A DNA stretch of 64,000 nucleotides from Podospora bellae-mahoneyi (Eukaryota; Ascomycota; Sordariomycetes; Sordariales; Podosporaceae), in the NCBI RefSeq assembly GCF_035222275.1, contig NC_085883.1, positions 868,001 to 932,000 on the forward strand, read 5' to 3'. The notes beneath the pieces were generated by a model. It saw only the letters and a program-made list of their open reading frames with translations, did no database searches and was not told the origin of the DNA. Below are positions 33,673-44,531 of the stretch, one piece after another. The position numbers were made by a program, and so were the translations under genes. Positions within the stretch are counted from its first letter, which is position 1. Each line of letters opens with the position of its first letter.

Positions 33673-34575
33673 TCAGCTCCCGCCTTCCCTCTCCTTCTTC
33701 GCCCTCTCCTCCTTCCACTGCTCAAACAGTTCTCTCTCCCCCTTGAACTGCTCAAACAGCTCCTTCTCCATCTTCTCCCTCGCCCTCTTCCTCTTGAGCG
33801 CCTTGAGCCCCCACGCCCGCTCCACCGCGTCCAGAAAAGTATTCTTGAGCAGCTCTCCAAACTTCTTCACAAAGAATGTGAATCGTCATTTCGGCCTCTT
33901 CCCCTCATACCAAGGGTTGAAGTATACCGGCTCGAAATCATTCGCCGGATCAGGCAAGTGCTGCTCGAACCTCCCCGTGTAATTGAGGTACTCGGGCGCC
34001 TCATAGTCAAACAGCCAGTCGTTATTGCTCTTCTTGATATTCGTGCACTGCTCCCACTCGCTCCCCGTCATCCACCCGTTGTCGCACTCCCCGTCCTTGC
34101 AGCGTCTGTCAAACCCGTACGTCTTCTTTCCCTTGCCGTCATACCACCAGCCCGTGTGGGACCCCTTGGCAATGCGTATTTGCCTCCAGGCCTCGTACAT
34201 CTCGCGATGGTCACAAGTGAGCTCGCCGCCCTCCTTCTTGCGGTTGCCCTCGCGGACGACGGCTTCGATCTCGTCTTCGAACTTGTCGCCCTTCTTGCGG
34301 TAGTTGCAGAGGTAGGCGACCGAGCTGCCGATGGTGCAGCGAATCTTACCGTAGATGGGCACGTTGCGGCGGGCGCAGATTTGGTCGTGGAGGCACTCGA
34401 TGGCTTGGTGCATCTCGCAGTCTTCGATTTCATTGTACGAGCCCCAGATCTCGGGCCCGCTCAGGTCTAGTTTGTTGAAGGCGGGGAGGGGGGATACCGT
34501 CGCCGCGGGGGTGGCCGCGGCGGCGACAATGGTGGAGTAGCATGCTCCTGAGAGGAGCAGGGGGAGGAGATGCAT
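33673..34575 (-). CDS. secreted protein of unknown function; frame continues past an in-frame TGA
   Basis: Start MHLLPLLLSGACYSTIVAAA is a signal peptide. The main frame gives 229 residues to a TGA at 33886-33888. It contains six or more Cys (ECLHDQICARR, IRCTIG, LTCDHREMYEAW, RRCKDGECDNGW) and an acidic/aromatic end (NPWYEGKRPK). I do not recognise the family. After the TGA the same frame runs on for a further 71 codons to 33673. That extension looks coding: a charged amphipathic helix (KKFGELLKNTFLDAVERAW, then Glu/Lys-rich). Either the TGA is a recent nonsense change (CGA or TGG), or the stop is read through; TGA followed by C is a leaky context. The extension has no peroxisomal tripeptide. 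The short form is the safe annotation. Confidence 0.65.
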
Positions 34576-36515
34576 GATTGATGCGTATGCTCCTTGTGCT
34601 GATATAAAGGAGTGAAAAACGGCCGAGGACAAGAGAGGGGGGTGAGCACCCTGGGAACAGCTTCGTCTAGCTTGGTAAACGAGAGGAATGGTCTGGAGAT
34701 CACGGCAGAGCTTTTTGGGCGGAGGATGGGATTCTTATCTGCGGTTTTAGGATGTTTTCGGACCTGCGAAGTGTTCCGTTAGAGTTGAGACAGACCCAGT
34801 GGGACCATTCGAAGATCTTACCTGGATATCCAGTCAGGTGAAGCTGCAATCGATGTGGACTCCGGTCAACTGGGTCCATGACGAGGGAGGACTGCTGGAA
34901 ATGTTGTTCTTGCTGTGTTGTTGACATCATCCCCGGACCAAAACGGGGTCGAGTTTCGGAGGATGGAATTGAGTTTGGGACCAGACATAGCCACTGGCGT
35001 CGGAGAGAACCAAACATCTGGGAAGATCGGGTCGATTTTGATGTCTTGAGAAAAAGGGCTGCTGGGCCGATGCGGAGCTTGTTGAATGTCTGGAGAGTCT
35101 GCCCTGGCCGGTTGTTTTGCTGCTTTGAGATGGCAAAGACTCTGGTTAGACTTCCTTTCGGGCCGCGTCCTCAAAGCCAATGGCGGAACTAAGACTCTTG
35201 GTATGAAGCCGCATTGAGGTACGCACCCGCACACACCCGCACACAGGATGTCGACCCCCTATTCGTTTCAAATACCAAATAAATCCTTGAAGTGCTCTTT
35301 ACTCAAAACTACCCTGGGTCAATATCCGTAGACCGGTGGTGAGGTGAAGTTCACTTGCACTCTCTTCATCGCGTGTGGCCCCTTTCAGAATGTTCTCCAG
35401 TATTGCCCTGGCATCCTCCTCGGCTGGGCCGCAGTCATCGTCTTCCTCGTTGCCTGGCTTCAGAGACCGTGCCTGTCACTCATCAACCACTCAGCTGTCT
35501 CAGTGCCAACATCACGCAGGTCCGGGCGATGTCATCGAGTTGCTGCCTGACAAAAGCACAGATAAAACGCACTCTCTCTAAAATCGGCGAGCGTGCACTG
35601 AGCGCCATGATCCAAATTTATAATAAAATTCTCCTGTCAGAAACTTCCGTCTCTTTTCTTTTTCTTCTCATGGCTCTTAGTCCCCATCACTTGAGCCTTG
35701 ACCTCTCTGAGTGTCTTGGTAAGAGGCGAGAAGCCTGGCGGTCTTTCACATACTTGGATATGCATCTTGGATCGTGTATGCGAGTGTGGGGGGCAGTTGG
35801 GTGGATCTTGGATGGGTGACTGAAGCTGTTGGTGGTGTAGTGTATCATAGCCAAGTCGTTGATATTTTTTGGAACCTACTCTCTCCATTCTGGGAGACTT
35901 GCTCTTATTTTTCACCGGAATCATTGCTTTGTGATGATCTGGTGAGGAAAGATTCGTGGCATGACTCTTTGGAGTGGTACCAGGCATTTTATGCAGCTAT
36001 CTACCGGCTAAGCCCTAAGCCCTTTAAGCCCGCCTTACTCATCTTCTGATTCATCGTCACTAGTCTGAGGTGTGCTCCTATCTGATACCTCCTGACCGCT
36101 TCCAGCATCCTCCTTTACTTCAACCTCCGGCCCTACCTTTTCAAGCCCGTGTTCCGGTGCATGTATGAGGTGCCGATTTGGATAGCTTTTGAAACAAAAG
36201 CAAAACTCCACGCATGTTTGGTAATTGTATTGGTACCCGTGGATTGTCTATAGTATGAAGATAATGTTAGAATAAATCGTGAAGACCATGAAGGAGTAAG
36301 GAGTAGTAAAATGTATGTGAGGTGCCAAGGCAGTAGTAGCTCAGGTAACTTACGCACAGGCAATAGTCGCACACGCTTTCTCTTTCGAACCCCTTTTCAC
36401 TGGCATGTTCCTCCCCTTCGAGTATTGGACCGAGATCTTCCTGGAGACCACTACACAAGACCTGAATAGCGTCACTTTGCACAACCCGAGAGAATCTAGC
36501 GATCTTTATGGGTGC
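34576..36515. other. gene-poor region, 34.6-36.5 kb
   Basis: I can support no gene here. Short open frames on both strands lack family features. The DNA becomes more AT-rich toward 36 kb, where a CCTAAGCCCT-type short direct repeat occurs (36008-36032). It marks the entry to the decayed accessory stretch. Confidence 0.4.
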
Positions 36516-38040
36516 TCATTTTTGATCGCCAAGAAACACAACGACGGACTGGTTTGCGCCATGCTTCAGAAGTAGACTGATCACCTTGAGCTGATCTGGA
36601 GGTTCTCCTGTGTTCATATCGTCCAGCCAGGATTCTGTACCGCGGCCTGCCCAGCAAAGAGGAGTCCAACCGTCTAGACCAGTGGCGTCGACATCGATCT
36701 GGCCTCCAGAAAGGAGCATTTCTACAACCGATGCACGGCCTGCTGTTGCTGTATTGTCCTGGATGGTCTTGTAGTTGATATTCGCACCATGTTGCAATAG
36801 AACCCTTGCGGCTTTCTTTTGCGAGTTCCAGACAGCCTGGTACAGCAACGAAATGGGCCTCGGTTCGTCATCACCTGTGCTTCAGTTTCCGCCGGACAGT
36901 CAAGGGTGAGCATCTTGTCCAGAAAGCGATCTAGACCAAGCCAGGATGCCCTGCGCATCACGTCTGCTGGCCAGAGACTACCGCAATCTGTGGGATACCT
37001 CGCAAGTATGTGGTCCACGATCTCAATCAGCAATGTCTCGTTCCCAGAGGCTCCAGCGGCAGACATGGTGTTGATCAGCACGTCGCTAGAAAGGTCGAAC
37101 GTGTGCAGTATATCTCTTACCACATGACGATGACCTTCATGTGCTCCTTCCAGCAACGCGGGGACTGCACCATTCTGGTCTGAAAGCTCCACCACATCAA
37201 GCATCCCATGACTAGCAAATATAGTGAGCAATGCTTTCGGTGGCTGAACGCTTCCTGTCACGGGGTTGGAATAAGCCCAATAGCCTCCGGTCAAAGTATT
37301 ACCAATCTCTCTGCCAACAACCCTCTTGAGGACCGACTGTCGGGTCCGCAAACTGGAAACCTGAGCCAGATGATGAACCCACGCTCGTAGAGCATATGAG
37401 CACATGTTGCCATCCGTAGGGGGGTATCACTCTAGTTCTCTTGCTTGGCCCGCTTTTGGTGCCAGGAGTCCTGCACTTTTGGGAGACATAGGTGGTCGAG
37501 ATAGGCCGTAGCAATTATTTGATGCGCAGATTTCCGGACTTTGTCCCAGAGGTAGCCCGAATCGTCACCGCCAATGGTCATCAGAACATCTCTTAGTCGT
37601 GGATGGGCCAGTTTCACCTCGTTGTGGTCGATTTCGAAGATCCCAGAAAGATTTGTTTCGACGCTTTGTCTTGCTCTCTCTACACTTTCGAAGCCCGAAG
37701 AAAGATTATCCGAATCCAATTGCATTTCAGTTCAGAGCTCTGCGATTGTGAGAGGCCGGGCGGCGTAAAGAGTCCAGGTCAACAGAGCCTTCAAGAAATC
37801 CTGGTCTAGAAAACGGTTGAACACCGTGTCCAGTAACACGAAAAGAGCTGTGTTTCTGTCAGGCTGAGCATGTGGTTCAAGGCAGTCAAACAGTGGCTGA
37901 GACAAGAAACTATTCGGTCGTCCCTCCTCGACCCTAGCCTGAGCCAGCATGATTTGTCGTACAAGGGGGTCCAGCCCAGCGGTTTACCAATATTGTCTTT
38001 AAATGCCAGTCTCTTGCCCTGTCTGAGCATCGGGAAATAG
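36516..38040 (-). pseudogene. remnant of an NLR-like protein (helical repeats plus ankyrin repeats)
   Basis: On the minus strand, pieces in changing frames line up in the order seen in fungal NACHT/ankyrin proteins. First comes DFLKALLTWTLYAARPLTIAE, the sequence that usually follows a NACHT domain. Then LAHPRLRDVLMTIGGDDSG and a helical stretch (YLDHL, WVHHLAQV, GMLDVVELSDQNGAVPALLEGAHEG). Last come ankyrin units (AARVLLQHGANINYKTIQDN; ATGLDGWTPLCWAG; VISLLLKHGANQS). Several frame changes and stops separate them, and no Walker A/B NTPase core is recognisable upstream. I infer a decayed C-terminal part of a STAND-class immune or allorecognition protein. A short active ankyrin gene at 36516-36848 cannot be fully excluded. 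Confidence 0.6.
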
Positions 38041-38360
38041 GCGCTAATTCCAGGTTTTGTCCATGAGTGTAAATCCATCATTAGAGGTAAATCCAAAATT
38101 GTGTGTGGGCAGGTTGATTCAGATAAATTCTGGCACTGAGAAAAAGCCAGATCCAAATTTGAGACTAAGACCCGATGAGAAGACTGCCAAGGAAATTGAG
38201 CGGTTTCTCAAACTACACTATGTCCGTTCTAGGCCATACGACAAGTGCAGGGATATTCTCTACGGACTAGACACACCATCAGGTATGAAGCCCTCGACTC
38301 ATTGGAGTGCCGTATGCTTATCCCCCCGCTCCTATTCACATCCAATGACACATCAAAGAC

Positions 38361-40137
38361 GTGGAGCTTTCTTTTGACCTTTCCGGCTACGACAACTGGA
38401 CAGCTTCCGAAGAGGAGTTCAAGATCTTCCTAGGAAAGCTCAAGTTTAGCGATGTGCTCCAATATGTTAGGATTTCAAAAGTCCCGCTCATCCATGCCAT
38501 GGGAAAGCTGCGGTTAGTCGGGAGCCTCATGGCAGTGCTATTGGGAGAAATGATCTCCTCTTTGTGTCTGACTGCCTTCGTGACAAGGGAATCAAATCCA
38601 TCCTTGTCGTTATGGTGGACGATGAGCCGACCATATCCGATAACTCAGAAGCCTCACATACCTGACCACACACTGATGAAGCAATTGAGAGATCACGTAA
38701 AGGCTTTGGGATCGAAATCTGGAATTAGAAAAAAAAATAGATATATTCTCCGAGCTTATATGGAATGTGGCGCCGAATGTGCGCGAGGTTCAACTTTACT
38801 GGAACGGCAACAATGCCGTCTTAAGAGGCTGGGCTGAGCCAAGCGGACTCAAGAAGTTGAGCAAGCTAAAGCAGGTGTTCCTTTCCATTAAAGAGGTACA
38901 GTGTTTGCGATTACTGAGCTCTCTGAGACAGAGTGGAAGCGGAACTAATACCTGGCGGAGATCAAAATCAGAAGCCCGAACTGACACCTATATTATGGAC
39001 TTTGTCGTGCGCATGAAGGAACTCTGCCCCGTAGTCAACGTCGAACTACAAGATCCTCCGTACCGAAACTATACAGAATTATTAGCCTAACCGCGTACCC
39101 CGCGGAATGTTGGCAAGCAACAAACCAAAGATGAATAGATCAAGTGCATGAATGAGTTCCACCACCTGCTCTCCCTAGCCGAGAAAAATTTTTGATGGGG
39201 AAACCGACGCTGGGGGCTCAAAGTCTCTGCGGCAGACTGTGGGCGCTACCATCAAGATTGCCCTTATAGACGACGGCGTCGACTACAAGGATCTCCCCAA
39301 GCGCACCTTTATCGGCGGACACAGCTTTTCTACTCGAGACAAAGAGCGCAACCTATCCATCCGCATCATGTCTCCAGCGTGGGCCACGGGACCGCCATGG
39401 CTAGACACATCTACTACATGTGTCCAAGCGCTGAAATATACGTCTTGCGGCTGGAAGACTACCACCACCCAGAGGACCCGAACCTTCGACTGATAGCAGC
39501 AAGAAGTGCCGTAAAAGCCATCAGGGCTGCGGTGCGCAAGGAGGTGAACATCAATTCCATGTCATGGACTATCGAACCTACGGGAACAGAAGGAGACCAG
39601 AACCTGGAACTAACAATCGCCGATCCGGCACAAAGAGGTATCCTCATGTTTTGCTCTGCTAGTGACCGTGGAGCAAAGTAAAACGCCACATACCCTTCTA
39701 AGGCCGCCCCCGGAAGAATCTTTACCATCGGTCCAGCATTAGTCTGGGGAAATGCCGTTGTATCGGTCGGGAGTTTAGATCGGATAACATTCACTTAACC
39801 AGGAGAAAATGTTAGCGTGCCTGGAAGCGAAAGGGCTAGTCTGTCTTTTAGGAAACCGTCTGGATTATTAGTTGCTACGGCGCTAGGTGCAGGATTAGTA
39901 GCTCTGATGTTGTACTGCGTGAAGGTTCATTTGGTCCTGGCCAAACCCGGGCCGGAAAAGGAAAGGATTCAACAAGATTACGGCTTGTTATTGAAGCATG
40001 AAATCATGCTAAAGGTCATTTATGGAATTGGCATGATACCTGACACCAAGTTTGTAAAGGTCTGCGGCGTATTTGGAAAGAGTACTTCAGCGGAAAGAGT
40101 AGTCCACAGGGAACGAACGAGTAGGCCCATTCAATAG
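38361..40137 (+). pseudogene. remnant of a subtilisin-like (S8) intracellular protease gene
   Basis: Pieces in different frames follow the S8 order. The Asp region is TIKIALIDDGVDYKDLPKR (39241-39300), the His region is VGHGTAMARHIYYMCPSAE (about 39378-39435), then INSMSWTIEPTGTEGDQN and ILMFCSASDRGAK. The Ser region is near 39850-39920 (KPSGLLVATALGAGLVALMLYCV), where the position normally holding the nucleophile Ser is not recognisable. Upstream pieces (38361-39090) resemble the poorly characterised N-terminal part of large fungal S8 proteins (NVREVQLYWNGNNAVLRGW). Several breaks are present. It lies head-to-head with the NLR-like remnant, and S8 domains are known as partners or effector domains in fungal NLR systems, so the two may have been one locus. 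That link is inference. Confidence 0.6.
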
Positions 40138-40893
40138 CAGAGGTTGGGTAGACATTGTGCGCAAAACTGCTGTAGATAGTGTAGTTCAACTAGCACCCAA
40201 GATGACTTGAGGCAGGTAGATTGCTGCAGTGACGGAAAGAATGCTATTCAATTTCGCTCGACGGCAAGCTTCATTTTTCTCAAGCATGTTGAAACCTGAC
40301 TGAACTAAAGATAGGGTGCATCAAGGCCGCCGGCCAACAGAACTGCAAGCAGAACGTCTAAGCAGCTCTTGTTAGGGGGCGGATATACTGATGCAATGTC
40401 GATGGATAAGTCGCAACGAATGGCTCAATCCACATGATTGGGGTGTGCGAGGCACGAAAAGACAAAAAAAGAGAGCAAGTCCTGAAAGCGAGGAAAAGGG
40501 CACTGACAGACAGCATTGGGGAAAAGAGGTGGTCAGTTATACAAGGGGTTAGGGCTCATATCGTCTAGTTCATGTGCGATAAGGTGACACCCTGCGACTG
40601 GTCCAGTGACGTAATGAAATCTTCGCACCAACCACCCACCTCTCAGGCAACGCAATCACTCTCGCCGCCGCCGCCGACAACCTGGAACCTGCTGAGACTT
40701 GCTGTGCCCGCCTCAGATTTATTCCGTCGTTCGTCTCCATTTCTCTCGAGCAAATATTTTAGATCTCTCCTCACTTTCCGCACACTCAACCTTCTCCCAT
40801 CTCAAGCCAAGAAACCCAAGAAAGCTTAATCCGACATCTCCAACGGTTCTCTCCACAGTTTATCGCAACCCCCACACGCTCAGCAGCATCACC
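40138..40893. other. intergenic region before the small Cys-rich-tail gene
   Basis: No gene seen. The last 200 bp are pyrimidine-rich, like a fungal promoter and leader for the plus-strand gene that follows. Confidence 0.5.
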
Positions 40894-41200
40894 ATGTCTC
40901 AAGGCCCCACCACTCAATCGCCCATGATCATGGATGCTGCTGCTGTCCAGCGCCCAGAGAATGCGCACCTGGATAGCAAGTTGCAGACGAGTCAGCCAGC
41001 AACATTTCAACCGATGGGTATGTTTCGGTCATTTCACCCCCAGAATTGGACTGTATCAACTGACAGGCAAATCAGATACCCAGAAGCCACACGAAGACTC
41101 AGAGGTCGGCCTGAGAGGTGGTGATCGCGGTGGCTGCTGCCCTGGTCGTTTCTGCTTCATCATTCCCTGCCCATTGCCCTGCGACTGCTGCATCATCTAA
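40894..41200 (+). CDS. small protein with a Cys-rich C-terminal tail (CYSTM-like)
   Basis: Exons are 40894-41017 and 41076-41200 (GT-AG, phase 1), giving 82 residues. The N-terminal 60 residues are Gln/Pro/Ser-rich and probably disordered. The tail GGCCPGRFCFIIPCPLPCDCCII is rich in Cys and hydrophobic residues; the same kind of ending is common in small ascomycete proteins and in Cys-rich tail membrane modules linked to stress and metal tolerance. The tail could be palmitoylated or inserted in a membrane. The splice was chosen because it joins PM|DTQKPHEDSE in frame and keeps the conserved tail. The promoter side is long and pyrimidine-rich. Function unknown. Confidence 0.75.
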
Positions 41201-41813
41201 GCGCTCTCAATCCTGTTCTTGATGTCATCACAAGGGTGGACAACTTCAATATGGAATTATATTTGTTTACTGGATCGGACTGGGTGGTAATATTGAGGGA
41301 GCTGGCTAGATAGAGTACCAGCCATGCATGAGTAATGACATCCCTATTTCTTGCAGAGACTTTGCTTGACTCTTCAACCTGCATCTTCTTGTAACAAGGG
41401 CCCATCGATGAATGGGAATGAGGATTCATCTGATGCAGCTTACTACCTGTAACAGTGCTTACCACATGCTCATGCGGTCCATGGGGAGTTCTGGGCAATG
41501 CAGGGTTTACTTGGCTGTTGCCAGATCCCTCATTGATACAACCAACAGCCCAAGCAACATGCAAAGTTCGAGTCTCGGCTCATTTCTCAGCGTCGGTATG
41601 CAACCTATCAACTGTTGCATGACAGTCCCACCAGCCAGTAAGCAAGATGCGGCCCGCGTGCCTCCAAATTGTGTTGCGACTTTAAGTCCGAGTTTGAGGT
41701 TGTTAAACATGTGCAATCTTTTACTGGTTGAATGCCGCCCATAAAGGTGTCAGAGTCACGCATTTCACTACTGCTTTTACCGTTTTTGCACTGAGACTCA
41801 GTTGGACATCACC
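41201..41813. other. intergenic region
   Basis: No gene recognised between the Cys-rich-tail gene and the GMC pseudogene. Confidence 0.5.
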
Positions 41814-43782
41814 ATGGGCCTCTACAAAGAGCTACCGGAATCCCTCACCGAGGTCGACATCATCATCGCCGGAGGTGAGACTCTCACCGTTCTAATTTAA
41901 TGACAAGCAGTGAACGAGAGACCTAACTTAGCGGACAGGTGGCACGGCCGGTTGCATCGTCGCCGCAAGACTAACGGATGCTGATCCCAACCTTTCCATC
42001 CTGGTGATTGAGCGCGGCAGCAATAATGACCTGCCCACAATCGCATATCCGCTGTTCTTCATGCAGAACATTGTGGCAGGCAGCAAGGCAAGCATTTTTT
42101 ACCAAACAGCGCCGGAGGAGCAGCTGGATGGTCGAGAGATCATTGTCCCTGCTGGTGGTGTTCTCGGGGGCGGGTCGTCGATCAACCTGATGATGTACAC
42201 TCGGGCTCAGAGGTCCGACTTCGATGGGTGGGATGTGCCAGGTTGGTCTGCTGATGAGATGTTGCCGTATCTAAAGAAGGTCAGTATTAACCAAGGGATG
42301 CTTGGAGAGACTGGATTCACTGACACACTTAAAGCTGGAGACTTATCACGGAGTGGACCACAATGGAACGCATGGTCATGATGGTCCCATTAATGTTTCT
42401 ACTGGCACTTTCACGTCTACCAAGTTCCAAAATGAGTTCCTTTCTGTAGTGGAAGAAACGGGATGACCCACAAGTGATGATCTCCAGAACCTGGACTCCT
42501 CGAATGGAATTGGTATGTTCTGTGCCAGTTTGCAGCTAAACTCCTATCGACCTGCTAATCGGGGACACAGGAGCCCAACCCGCCCTCCGCTATGTATCTC
42601 CCGACGGTGCACGTCAAGACACCGCGAACCGCTACCTCCACCCCCGCCTCCAATCCGGCACCAATCCCAACCTCCATGTCCTCCTCGAAACAAGCGTCAT
42701 CCGTGTCCTCTTCGACGACAACAAGCGCGTCAGGGCTGTAGAGTTCACCCGCAACCCGCTTTACCACGACACTCATTCACCCACCCAAACGGTCAAAGCC
42801 CGCAAAACGATAGTCATTTCCTCCGGCGCCTTGGGCACACCGCCCATTCTCGAGCGATCTGGCATTGGCTCCCCCGAAGTTCTCTCCCGCGCCAAAGTCG
42901 AAGTAGTTGCCCCCCACCCGGAGTTGGCGCTGAATACGAAGACCACCAACTCTGCGTGTACCCTTACCACTCTTCTCTATCCCCATCGGAGACAGCCGAT
43001 TCTGTCGCCCTTGGTCGCGTAGATCCAGCCACCCTGATCCAAAATAATGACCCCATCCTGGGGTGGAACACCATGGACGTAACCTGCAAGCTCCGCCCTC
43101 TTGCCGACAAAGACATCACCGACCTAGGACCGGCCTTTGAAGCCGCCTGGAACAACGACTTCGCCAACACCCCCGACAAGCCCCTCGGCATGATCGCCCC
43201 CGTAGCCGTTTTCCCCAACAACCCCGACCTCGTTTCCGCATTCGGCCCGGATAAACAGTACTTCTCCATCAGCTGCTTCACCGTCCACCCTTACTCCCGC
43301 GGCCACATCCACATCACCAGCCCCGAACTGACCTCCCCACCAGACTTCAAAACCGGCTTCTTGACCGACAAAAACAATCTCGACATCAAAATGCACATCT
43401 GGTTGTACAAAACCCAACGTGAAATCGCCCGACGAATGCCCCCTGCCACCCCCCTTTCCCTCCCTCCTCCAAAGCCAACACAGTCCACCTCAACCAACCC
43501 CTCAACGGCAAGGTCAACAACATCTTCTACACCCCCCAAGACGACGCCATAATCGAGCAGCATATCCGCCAAAACGTCAGCACGACCTGGCACTCCCTCG
43601 GCACATGCAAAATTGGGTCGGTAGTGGACGAAAACCTGAATGTGTACGGCACCACAGGCCTCAAGATCGCCGATTTGAGCGTCCTGCCTGGGAATGTGGC
43701 TGCGAATACGAATAACATGGCTATGGCGGTGGGGGAGAAGGCGGCGGGTGTTATTATTGGGGAGCTTGGTCTTGGTCTTTAG
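41814..43782 (+). pseudogene. GMC oxidoreductase pseudogene, alcohol (methanol) oxidase type
   Basis: Start MGLYKELPESLTEVDIIIAG, then introns at 41875-41938, near 42280-42332 and near 42513-42571. Family landmarks are the FAD motif GGGTAGCIVAARL, GGGSSINLMMYTRAQRSDFDGW, SSGALGTPPILERSGIG, WHSLGTCKIGSVVDENLNVYG (catalytic His) and NVAANTNNMAMAVGEKAA. The pattern fits the peroxisomal alcohol oxidase branch. Three breaks are visible: an in-frame TGA near 42463 where Trp is expected (ETGWPTSDD), a frame change near 42,915, and a loss of about 20 bases with frame change near 43,430 where the family has a conserved CYRGEV-type segment. The C-terminus (GELGLGL) has no clear PTS1. The gene therefore looks recently broken, since splice sites and most of the sequence survive. 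Confidence 0.8.
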
Positions 43783-43802
43783 CTAGGTGCATGATAGGAG
43801 GG

Positions 43803-44153
43803 TTAGATGTAGCGAAACATGTTGTCCCTCACGCCTCTCTTCATCGCGACTGGCTTCCCGTCTTCGTACTCGACACCTGATTCGCCTCCTTCACCTGAGA
43901 GGCCTTCCATTTTCAGACGCAGCTCTTCGTCTAGTTCTTTGAGGGTTTTCTTCTTTTTTGGTGGGGTGGCATCTTCTTGGGGTTTGGGCGGCGGTGTTTC
44001 TGTGGATGGCTGTGATGAGGGCTGCTGGTTGGTTTGGTGGTGTTGCTGTTGGATGGAGCGTGTTTGCGTCCAATGAGGGAGGAGATATATTTCAATGGTC
44101 GACGATTTCGAGACCCGTGGTAGGGCAAGGATTCTTTTAGGTATTCTAAGCAT
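43803..44153 (-). CDS. small conserved hypothetical protein, probably mitochondrial
   Basis: A frame of 116 residues starting MLRIPKRILALPRVSKSS. The basic, acid-free N-terminus with hydroxylated residues looks like a mitochondrial targeting peptide. A Gln/Pro/Thr-rich linker follows, then a compact charged C-terminal block (KKKKTLKELDEELRLKMEG, and finally VRDNMFRYI). The C-terminal block is the part most likely to be conserved. In-frame codons extend upstream to 44285, but the ATG at 44151-44153 gives the better targeting signal. It is convergent with the GMC pseudogene, only 20 bp away. No function can be assigned. Confidence 0.6.
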   Translation of the reverse strand: MLRIPKRILALPRVSKSSTIEIYLLPHWTQTRSIQQQHHQTNQQPSSQPSTETPPPKPQEDATPPKKKKTLKELDEELRLKMEGLSGEGGESGVEYEDGKPVAMKRGVRDNMFRYI

Positions 44154-44531
44154 TTTCGCAGTTTTTGCTCGGTGGGTGAAATCGATTTGGGTGCGAAAGG
44201 GAAGACTTGGCATTGGAGACTGATGAGGTGAGGTTAACAACAGAGCTTTGGTGGAGTTTTGTGGAGCCACGGGCGATGATGTCACTGCCGAAGATCAGCA
44301 GGGACAGAGCTTGTACGTAGGTAGTGAACGACCCCCTACAGTGAGAAGCGACCCAGGCCCGGAGCATATGTGCCCGAGTTGCAAATGCTGGCTCTTCATC
44401 TGAAGTTCCTGAACCTTCTGCGTTGGCAACACGCGGGGTCCACGGGCTCCAGGCTCGTTAGCCATGGGGGACAGTTCAACGCCAAACATTAACAATTAAA
44501 ACACAAGCAACGCTGGTCAACCTCCAACTCA
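44154..44531. other. intergenic region
   Basis: Upstream flank of the small mitochondrial-type gene (minus) and of the GNAT remnant (plus); nothing else seen. Confidence 0.5.

Noticed and set aside
42515-43552. 345-codon plus frame as a separate gene
   Set aside because: Its middle is the shifted frame of the alcohol oxidase pseudogene and its ends are out-of-frame Pro-rich sequence.
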